DNA of 64,000 nucleotides from Asaia platycodi JCM 25414. GTDB taxonomy: Bacteria > Pseudomonadota > Alphaproteobacteria > Acetobacterales > Acetobacteraceae. Position numbers and translations under genes: made by a program. The notes under the pieces are model-generated. The model was not told the origin of the DNA, did no database searches, and saw only the letters and a list, made by a program, of their open reading frames with translations. Of the stretch, positions 57,610-64,000 are shown one piece after another (the stretch's first letter is position 1; every line of letters begins with the position of its first letter). Location of the stretch: the NCBI RefSeq assembly GCF_000614545.1, contig NZ_BAKW01000001.1, positions 124,001 to 188,000 on the forward strand. Reading direction: 5' to 3'.

Positions 57610-60546
57610 ATGCTAGATTTCACGTTCGAGGGCCGTCTGATTACCGCACAGCGCGGTCAGACAGTGAGCGCAGCCCTCCTCTCAGCAGGTGTGCTGGACC
57701 ATCGTACGGCGCCCGACGGCACGAAGCGCGGTGCCTTTTGCGGCATAGGCGCCTGCCAGGAGTGCCTGCTTTCGATTAATGGCGGTATGCCGCAGCGTGG
57801 GTGTCTCACCGAGGTCGCGCCGGGCATGGATGTCAGGCGGGTGCTTGCCCTTCCCGTTGATGAGAATGCGCCTGGCGTGTCGTCACAGGAGCCCCGGCGA
57901 TCCGAAGCAATGCGTCCCGACAATCACGGGGCGCCAGATGAGGCGCCGCTTGAAGAGATAGGGTGCGATATTCTGATCGTTGGAGCCGGCCCAGCCGGAC
58001 TGGTCGTGGCGCGTGAACTCGCCAGAGGCGGACGCGACGTTCTCCTTGTTGATGAGCGGCATCTTCCGGGCGGCCAGTATTTCAAGCAAAACGCTGTTGC
58101 CGCTGCCCAGGGCGACGCTCAAGCGAAGCGCGGAAGTATCCTGATTGAGGAAATGGCACATAGTGGCGCCCGTTATCTGGGCGATACCATGGTCTGGAGC
58201 GCTGCACGCGAAACAGATGGCCTGGTGCTAGGTGCAATAAAGGCAGGCCAGGCCTTTTACATCCGGCCTTCCCATCTGATTATCGCGACAGGCGCACAGG
58301 AAGCGCCGAGCGCGCGCGCCGGCTGGACCTTGCCTGGTGTGATGACCACCGGGGCCATGCAAACATTCGGGCGTGGTTATGAGGTAAGGCCAAAGGGGCC
58401 GCTCGTCATTGCGGGTAATGGTCCGCTCAATCTGCAACTGGCGGCAGAATATCTGGCGCATGGGGAGACACAGATGAGCGTGGTGGAGGCTGCACCGCCA
58501 CCCTGGCGTCGACTGCGCCAGATGGTTCTGGCCTTCATATGGTCGCCACGTCTGGCCCTGACCGGGGCACGGCATCTTCTGGCCCTCCGGCGAGCGGGGG
58601 TTACGATCTTATGGGCGAGCGCTGCTTCGGCATTTGACGGTAAAGGCTCCTTGCAACGTGTCTGCATACGGGGGAAAGACGGAAGTGAAAAATGGGCGGA
58701 AGCGCGTCTCTGTGCACTTGGTGACGGGTTTCTTCCCGCCAGTGAACTGGCGCGACTTCTGGGCTGCAGGACGCGGATCTCCACACGTTTCGGGACGCAT
58801 CCTGAGATCGGCCGCCGTCATGATGGCCAGACGGAACAGGAAGATATCTCGATTATTGGCGAGGCAGGGAGTTTCGGCGGAGCGGCTCTCGCCCAGGCTC
58901 AGGCGGTGCTCTGCGCAGATCGCCTTCTGACACCGCATCGGGGAAGCTCGATAAGAGACATTGCGTCCCGTCTTGTACGTCGCTCCCTGGCGAGGCTTCG
59001 TTATGCTGTGGCTGCGCGCTTTCAATCCGCGCTCTGGAAGCTCTATGAGCCGGATATCGTCCTCTCACGGCCCACCGGAGATACGATCGTTTGTCGCTGC
59101 GAGTGTGTGACAGCCAAAACGGTCATCGAGCGGATCGAGCGCGATCACCTGTCTGATCTTGCCGCGATAAAGCGGGCAACGCGCGCTGGCATGGGCCGAT
59201 GTCAGGGACGTTTCTGTCAGGCCACGTTGATGCAGTTCCTGCCCCAGCCGGAGGACGTGCAGGCCTTTACCGCCCCACAAATACCGCTTCGACCTGTTCC
59301 GATAGGGGCATTGGCGCGTCAGAGGCCCGAATGGCGGGGGCATCGTCGTGTCGAGACCCAGCGAGGGAGGCCATCCCCGCGCCCGATCGACAAGACCCGC
59401 CATCGTGTCGCCGATGTGGCCGTCATCGGTGGCGGTCTCGTTGGCTTGTTCGCTGCCCGTGCTTTGGCCCAGGCGGGGCAGAAAGTGGTTGTGCTGGAAA
59501 AATCACGATTGGGCGCTCTTGCATCAGGGGGAAATGCGGGCAGCCTTCACGCCCAGCTCATGGCGTTCGATCCTGCTGAGGAAGGGGGAGGTGTTTCCTT
59601 GCAGGCGAGAACACTGGATCTGCAACGGCGTTCGATTGCGCTATGGCAAGCCCTCAGGCCCGAATTTGATCGCGATATCGAATTGAGTGTCTGCGGTGGT
59701 CTGGTGATTGCCGAGACTGATGCTGATATGGCCCGTTTGAGACGAAAGGTCGCGATAGAGCAGCAACTGGGTATTGCGTGCAGCATGGTGGACGCCCAGC
59801 AATTGCGTGTCATCGAACCAAAACTCAGGGAGGGTTTTCAGGGCGGAGCCTATTGTCTCGAAGAAGGCAAGATCAATCCCCTGGCAGCCACCCTGGCTCT
59901 GGCGCGGCTGCTCCGGGAGCGCGATGTCACGATTGAGGAGGGCCAGCGTGTCCGGGGTCTGAAGCAGGTTTCCAACGGTTTCGAAATCGATACGGATAAC
60001 GAGGGCTGGTCGGTCGGGGCAGTGATCAATGCAGCCGGAGCCTATGCCGGTGATATCGCCGGTATGCTTGGTCAGTCTCTTCCGGTCTATGGCGCCCCCC
60101 TGCAGATGATCGTCACCGAGCCCGTGGCGCCTGTCGTGTCCTCGCTTCTCGCGCATGCCAGTCGGCATCTGACACTCAAGCAGGCGAAAAACGGATCCTT
60201 GCTGATTGGAGGCGGCTGGAGTGCCGGGATAGATCCGATACATGGTCATCCTCGTCCCTCACGCGCCAGTCTCGAGGGAAATCTCTGGGTGGCGCTTCGC
60301 CTGCTGCCAGCTCTTTCCGGCGTCCGGATTGTCAGAAGCTGGGGGGCGATGAACATCGATATCGATGGCGCACCTATTATCGGGGTGCAATGCGATAGGC
60401 CGGGATTCTGCTCGGCCGTAACGGCCAATGGCGTCACCCTTGCGCCGCTCATGGGGCAAGCCGCATGCGATCTCGTGCTGGGAAAAGACACAGGACTCGA
60501 CCTTACCCCGTTTTCACCTGATCGTTTCGGGAGCAATATTTCATGA
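57610..60546 (+). CDS. Single-chain trimodular FAD/2Fe-2S/FAD amino acid (opine/hydroxyproline-type) dehydrogenase
   Basis: 978 residues, one uninterrupted frame joining what are normally three subunits. Residues 1-95: ferredoxin-like gamma module with Cys44, 49, 52 and 65 (FCGIGACQECLL). Residues about 115-575: alpha module with GAGPAG (125-130), a second nucleotide site (LVIAGNGPLNLQLAAEY), and a BFD-like cluster with Cys495, 497, 531 and 536 (CRCEC ... RCQGRFC). Residues about 600-978: DAO beta module with GGGLVG (607-612), GNAGSLHAQ and the C-terminal SWGAMNIDIDGAPIIG. Lies in an operon with two ABC systems; an unfused set is divergent at 49-52 kb. No internal start fits the beta module; a lost stop between gamma and alpha cannot be fully excluded. 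Confidence 0.9.
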   Translation: MLDFTFEGRLITAQRGQTVSAALLSAGVLDHRTAPDGTKRGAFCGIGACQECLLSINGGMPQRGCLTEVAPGMDVRRVLALPVDENAPGVSSQEPRRSEAMRPDNHGAPDEAPLEEIGCDILIVGAGPAGLVVARELARGGRDVLLVDERHLPGGQYFKQNAVAAAQGDAQAKRGSILIEEMAHSGARYLGDTMVWSAARETDGLVLGAIKAGQAFYIRPSHLIIATGAQEAPSARAGWTLPGVMTTGAMQTFGRGYEVRPKGPLVIAGNGPLNLQLAAEYLAHGETQMSVVEAAPPPWRRLRQMVLAFIWSPRLALTGARHLLALRRAGVTILWASAASAFDGKGSLQRVCIRGKDGSEKWAEARLCALGDGFLPASELARLLGCRTRISTRFGTHPEIGRRHDGQTEQEDISIIGEAGSFGGAALAQAQAVLCADRLLTPHRGSSIRDIASRLVRRSLARLRYAVAARFQSALWKLYEPDIVLSRPTGDTIVCRCECVTAKTVIERIERDHLSDLAAIKRATRAGMGRCQGRFCQATLMQFLPQPEDVQAFTAPQIPLRPVPIGALARQRPEWRGHRRVETQRGRPSPRPIDKTRHRVADVAVIGGGLVGLFAARALAQAGQKVVVLEKSRLGALASGGNAGSLHAQLMAFDPAEEGGGVSLQARTLDLQRRSIALWQALRPEFDRDIELSVCGGLVIAETDADMARLRRKVAIEQQLGIACSMVDAQQLRVIEPKLREGFQGGAYCLEEGKINPLAATLALARLLRERDVTIEEGQRVRGLKQVSNGFEIDTDNEGWSVGAVINAAGAYAGDIAGMLGQSLPVYGAPLQMIVTEPVAPVVSSLLAHASRHLTLKQAKNGSLLIGGGWSAGIDPIHGHPRPSRASLEGNLWVALRLLPALSGVRIVRSWGAMNIDIDGAPIIGVQCDRPGFCSAVTANGVTLAPLMGQAACDLVLGKDTGLDLTPFSPDRFGSNIS

Positions 60547-61280
60547 TCACGCTGGACAAGGTTTCCAAATCCTACGGCGATTTCCCTGTGTTGCAATCTT
60601 GCTCGGCAATTATCGGCCGAGGCGAAGTCGTTGTTGTATGTGGCCCCTCGGGTTCGGGTAAATCGACACTCATCAAATGCATCAATGCGATGGAAAACTT
60701 CGACGCCGGTCAGATTACTGCCGCAGGTATCGTCGTCGCACCCGGAACACGACCCATGACCGAATTGCGCCGCAAAGTTGGAATGGTGTTCCAGAGTTTT
60801 GAGCTTTTTTTGCATTTGACAATCGAGGACAATATCCTTCTGGCGCCGAAACTGGTTCTCAACCGTGGGCGTGACGAAAACAGGATGGTCGCGCAGTCTC
60901 TGCTAAAGCGCGTGGGGCTGGGCGAGCATGCAAGAAAATACCCCAGCGCCCTTTCCGGCGGACAGCAGCAGCGCGCCGCCATCGCGCGGGCTTTGGCCAT
61001 GCAGCCTGAAATCCTGCTTTTCGACGAACCCACCTCTGCGCTCGATCCGGAGATGGTCCAGGAGGTGTTGCAGGTTATGACGGAGCTCGCGAATGATGGC
61101 ATGACGATGATGTGCGTCACCCATGAAATGGGCTTCGCCCGACAGGTCGCGACACGGATTATCTTCGTCGATCGCGGCCAGATTCTCGATGATTGCAGCG
61201 CCGAGGCCTTTTTTGCGGGTCGCTGTTCCGAGAGGGCGCGGTCGTTCCTGACACATACATCTTCCGAGCTGCTCCGGTAA
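60543..61280 (+). CDS. Amino acid ABC transporter ATPase (system 2)
   Basis: Intact 245-residue GlnQ/HisP-type ATPase. Walker A VVCGPSGSGKSTLIKCINA, Q-loop MVFQSFELFLHLT, signature LSGGQQQRAAIARAL, Walker B ILLFDEPTSALDPEMV, H-loop MCVTHEMGFARQ. Overlaps the fusion-dehydrogenase stop by 4 bases, so it is the last gene of the plus operon that began at 52062. Partners are the SBP at 55908 and the permease at 56869. Confidence 0.95.
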   Translation: MITLDKVSKSYGDFPVLQSCSAIIGRGEVVVVCGPSGSGKSTLIKCINAMENFDAGQITAAGIVVAPGTRPMTELRRKVGMVFQSFELFLHLTIEDNILLAPKLVLNRGRDENRMVAQSLLKRVGLGEHARKYPSALSGGQQQRAAIARALAMQPEILLFDEPTSALDPEMVQEVLQVMTELANDGMTMMCVTHEMGFARQVATRIIFVDRGQILDDCSAEAFFAGRCSERARSFLTHTSSELLR

Positions 61281-61320
61281 GCAGCGCCTGCCTTTCAGAT
61301 GAGCTTTTGTCCAGGCGTGA

Positions 61321-61342
61321 CCTGTGCCTGTGCCTGTGCCTG
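61321..61342. repeat. CCTGTG short tandem repeat
   Basis: Three and two-thirds perfect copies of CCTGTG, about 40 bases after the ATPase stop, in the intergenic region before the M20 gene. A possible slippage site; no function is evident. Confidence 0.6.
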
Positions 61343-61443
61343 CATTTCACCTGAGGCGCGCCATTCCTTAGCACGATTGCTGGATGGACCCCGTTTCACA
61401 GAAAAATACACGGAATCGTAATATTTCGCTTCCTCATCGAACT

Positions 61444-61474
61444 CTCATTGTATACAAATCGAATATCAAATGAG
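61444..61474. promoter_or_regulatory. GTATAC operator upstream of the M20 deacylase gene
   Basis: TTGTATACAA palindrome at 61448-61457 within a longer imperfect inverted repeat CTCATTGTATAC-AAATC-GAATATCAAATGAG. The same 17-base core as at 51981 (15 of 17 identical). It ends 6 bases before the ATG at 61480, where binding would block initiation. Confidence 0.65.
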
Positions 61475-61479
61475 ACAAG

Positions 61480-62976
61480 ATGTCGAGGGGAGCTGCGGTG
61501 CGCAAACTGGCCCAAAATGACAGGCAGGATTTGTCTGCTGAACTGATCAGTGTCATCGAGCGGAATTTTGAGCGGGAGCAGGTTCCGTTCCTGCAGGAGC
61601 TGGTTCGTGTTGCTTCCGACAATCCGGCAGGCGACTGCGCCCCGCATGCGGCCCATACGGCTATCCTGCTTGAGACCATGGGCTTCGAGGTGGAGCGTCA
61701 TCCGGTCCCTGAGGCAGTTGTGCGCCAGCACGGGATGCTGAGCGTGACCAACCTCGTCATCCGCCGGATGTTTGGCGATGGTGAAGGTCCGGTTTTAGCC
61801 TTGAATGCCCATGGCGATGTCGTGCCGCCGGGTGGCGGGTGGACCTGTGATCCCTATGGTGGCACGATTATCGAAGGGCGCCTGTTCGGCCGGGGCGCTG
61901 CGGTATCAAAATCCGATTTCTCCACCTACATCTTTGCATTGAGAGCCCTGGCTGAACGCGGGAATGGCCTCAACGGGCAGGTCGAGGTTCACCTTACCTA
62001 TGACGAGGAGACCGGTGGTCATCTTGGCCCAGGATGGCTGCTCGATCAGGGAATAACCCGCCCCGACTATGTTATCAGCGCAGGCTTCACCTACGATGTG
62101 ATGATTGCTCATAATGGCAGCTTGCAGCTTGATGTAAGGCTCGCTGGCGTGGCAGCCCATTCGGCCTGGCCTGAAACCGGTCAGGATGCGATCGAAGCAT
62201 GCACCCGGATCATGCAGGCCCTTTATCAATATCGAGACGGACTTTCCAACATTCGTTCCGATGTCGAAAAGATAGATACGCCCACTCTGGTAATTGGCGT
62301 CATCTCTGGCGGGGTCGCAGCCAATATCGTGCCTGAAATGGCGCAGTTTCGTCTTGAGCGACGTATCCTCCCGGATGAAGATCCCGCCCTGGTCGAAGCC
62401 GATCTCAGGACACTGATCCTGGACGCCGCAGGCGGAGTCCCCTGCCAGATCGAGCGCCATCTTCTGGCAGATCCACTCGTGCCGTCTGCTGGCCAGACCC
62501 CTCTCGTTGAGGCGCTTCAGGACGCCGCTCAGAGTGTTCTGGGTGAACTGATACCGGCGTCCGGCATGCCTCTTTTTACGGATGCCCGCCTCTACGCCAA
62601 AGCCGGCATTCCCACTGTCTTGTATGGCGCTGGCCCGAGAGATCCGCGTGATGCCAATGGTCACCGCGCCAATGAGCACGTGGTTCTTGATGACTTGCGC
62701 CGCGCCACAGAGGTCGTCGCGTTGGCGCTGTCGCGTCTCCTTCAGCGAGACTTTTCCTCGCTTTCAAACGCGCCCCTGGGCGCGCGCCGATTTGGGGCAC
62801 AGCCCCCGTATTCCTGGAAACCGATAATAGGCCGCGCATCTGCGGGATATGGAACCGACCATGAAGATCAGAAAGCTTGCGCTATACTCAACGATCCTGT
62901 CGGTTGGCCTGTGGGGCAATCTGGCTCAGGCACAATCTTCCCCGGAGGTGAAGGCATCCGGCAAGGAGGTGCGTAA
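61480..62976 (+). CDS. M20-family deacylase (ArgE/DapE-like), 3' end uncertain
   Basis: Zinc peptidase-fold enzyme removing an N-acyl or carbamoyl group. Motifs: FLQELVRVASDNPAGDCA, ALNAHGDVVPPGGGW (first zinc His and Asp), YDEETGGHLGP (catalytic Glu pair), AAHSAWPETGQDAIEA (dimerisation and active-site His), and C-terminal GHRANEHVVLDDL with a zinc His. The usual GRGxxDxKG is GRGAAVSKSD, so the bridging Asp position is altered. The last about 75 codons beyond LSRLLQRD have no homology and overlap the next gene, so a frame break near 62750 is likely. It may finish the hydantoinase or N-acyl pathway in the same regulon. Confidence 0.85.
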   Translation: MSRGAAVRKLAQNDRQDLSAELISVIERNFEREQVPFLQELVRVASDNPAGDCAPHAAHTAILLETMGFEVERHPVPEAVVRQHGMLSVTNLVIRRMFGDGEGPVLALNAHGDVVPPGGGWTCDPYGGTIIEGRLFGRGAAVSKSDFSTYIFALRALAERGNGLNGQVEVHLTYDEETGGHLGPGWLLDQGITRPDYVISAGFTYDVMIAHNGSLQLDVRLAGVAAHSAWPETGQDAIEACTRIMQALYQYRDGLSNIRSDVEKIDTPTLVIGVISGGVAANIVPEMAQFRLERRILPDEDPALVEADLRTLILDAAGGVPCQIERHLLADPLVPSAGQTPLVEALQDAAQSVLGELIPASGMPLFTDARLYAKAGIPTVLYGAGPRDPRDANGHRANEHVVLDDLRRATEVVALALSRLLQRDFSSLSNAPLGARRFGAQPPYSWKPIIGRASAGYGTDHEDQKACAILNDPVGWPVGQSGSGTIFPGGEGIRQGGA

Positions 62977-64000
62977 GGAACCGTCTCATGCAACGAGCAA
63001 GAACGGTCATGGTGCAAAGGCAAGGAAAGCCGCTCAGATCCGCAAGCCAGTCAGTGGCGGTGAGGAAGCGCTGATCGTAACCGGCACGCATTCCACAAAT
63101 CGCAAGGCGCGACAAAGCACAAGCCTATTACCGTTCTATCTTCGGCGACGCTGCGTCGTTCGGGGATGCTCAATCTTGCTGACGCACTGACGCGCACCTA
63201 TCCGTCTATCAATATCAGCACGATGGGCAATGATGCTGGGGCATTGACATCATTTATCCGTATGCGTGGTCTCAACCCGAACGAGGTTCTGGTGCTGGTC
63301 GATGGCAAGCGTCGTCACACCACCGCCAATATCAATGCCGATGCCGGTCCGAACTTCGGTGCGACGCCTGTCGATCTTAACATGCTTCCTTCGAACATGA
63401 TCGATCATATCGAGATTCTCGAGGACGGCGCGGCGGCGATGTACGGGTCGGACGCCATTGCGGGTGTCGTGAATATCATTACCAAGAAGCAGGACCACGG
63501 CGCCTCCATGAGCGCACAGACGGGCGCGAATGCCTATAATGGTGACGGTTGGCAATATCAGTTGAATGCCGATGGCGGGACGAAGCTGGGCAAGGATGGG
63601 TTCCTGCATATCGGCGCGCAGATTTACCACACCGATCATTTCGTAACGAATACCGTTGATAACCGCCTTGCTGGCTACGTGCCTGCGGGCGCTGCAAATG
63701 AGCTCTATACCGGCTCGGTCAAAGTGCCGAAAAATTCGAACAAGATCATGAGTACACCCGAGGAGACACGCGAAAATCTCGGGATCAATTTTGGCAAGGA
63801 TATTACCGAAGATCTTTCTTTTTACGGACAGGTTACCTACGCGCATCGTCATGCCGAGGCCTATGAAAATTATCGCGTGCCGTCTGGTACCAGCGCGAGC
63901 AATCCGGTCGTGTTCCCCTACGGGTACTCCCCTCTTGAGACCATTGATGAGAATGATTACGCGGCTACGCTGGGACTGAAGGGTGGCCGTGTCTTCGGGT
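62861..64000 (+). CDS. TonB-dependent receptor, 5' part; frame broken near 63115; runs off the window
   Basis: Start MKIRKLALYSTILSVGLWGN at 62861 gives a signal peptide ending near LAQA. A basic linker follows, then TonB box ALIVTGTHSTNRKARQST. The frame breaks where AAA seems read as AA; the continuation is LSSATLRRSGMLNLADALTR, the plug motifs FIRMRGLNPNEVLVLVDGKR and AAAMYGSDAIAGVVNIITKK, and the first barrel strands, open to base 64000. It follows the M20 gene closely (overlapping its unreliable 3' end), so it probably shares the GTATAC-controlled promoter and brings in the substrate of this locus. Confidence 0.9.

Noticed and set aside
46055..61280. A standard hydroxyproline degradation cluster
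   Set aside because: No proline racemase/epimerase or ketoglutarate-semialdehyde dehydrogenase is present in the locus, and hydantoinase and M20 genes are not part of that pathway.
62770..62785. GC-rich hairpin (GCGCC ... GGCGC) as terminator of the M20 gene
   Set aside because: No U-tract, lies in sequence still open in frame, and the downstream receptor probably shares the transcript.
1..64000. CRISPR arrays, tRNA or rRNA genes, complete insertion sequences
   Set aside because: I saw no regularly spaced repeats, no cloverleaf-like or rRNA stretches, and no intact transposase; only the truncated integrase remains.

Overview
The window looks like chromosomal DNA of an acetic acid bacterium or close relative (Alphaproteobacteria, Acetobacteraceae). 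Reasons: high GC with strong codon bias, a three-part molybdenum aldehyde dehydrogenase with a triheme cytochrome c (AldFGH type), many TonB receptors, periplasmic oxidases wired to c-type cytochromes, and Hint-domain proteins. This is inferred from gene content; no 16S or other marker is present.

Layout: 1-5.3 kb (mostly minus): Fur-boxed siderophore receptor, POT-type transporter, MocA-like cytidylyltransferase and XdhC. 5.5-12.3 kb (plus): TonB receptor, secretory lipase, CocE-type hydrolase, DUF3237 protein and XRE-cupin regulator. 12.5-24 kb: respiratory block with aldFGH (minus), a cytochrome bc1 operon ending in a MauD-like gene (plus), and a TTQ amine dehydrogenase operon mauBEDA plus two cytochromes c (minus). 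24.1-34.4 kb: TonB receptor, MocR regulator, then omega-aminotransferase, tautomerase, amino acid permease, aldehyde dehydrogenase and FAD amine oxidase. 34.5-37.4 kb: HxlR/quinone-reductase pair and a royal-jelly-type protein. 37.4-46 kb: lower-GC accessory island with two Hint proteins, AraC regulator, SDR, truncated integrase, and sulfate-binding-protein and Fic remnants. 46-64 kb: large catabolic locus with two divergent operons. The minus arm encodes an unfused heterotrimeric FAD/FAD/2Fe-2S dehydrogenase, a DapA-family enzyme, a GntR regulator and a hydantoinase. The plus arm encodes two polar amino acid ABC systems, a second DapA-family enzyme and a 978-residue single-chain version of the trimeric dehydrogenase. 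It is followed by an M20 deacylase and a TonB receptor.

How it fits together (inference): the 12.5-24 kb block reads as a periplasmic amine to aldehyde to acid pathway (TTQ amine dehydrogenase, then AldFGH) with its own cytochromes and bc1 complex; XdhC and the MocA-like protein could mature the molybdenum enzyme. The 26.8-34.4 kb operon handles amino compounds inside the cell. The 46-64 kb locus looks like uptake and oxidation of D-amino-acid-like, cyclic or N-blocked amino compounds. A shared GTATAC operator, probably read by the GntR protein, ties its promoter regions together.

Quality caution: more than 30 reading-frame breaks occur, in about half of all genes including core respiratory ones. 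Both sides of each break stay homologous to the same protein, and most plus-strand breaks phase as one missing base in a short homopolymer. I read these as assembly or sequencing indels and annotate such genes as whole CDS with the break noted.
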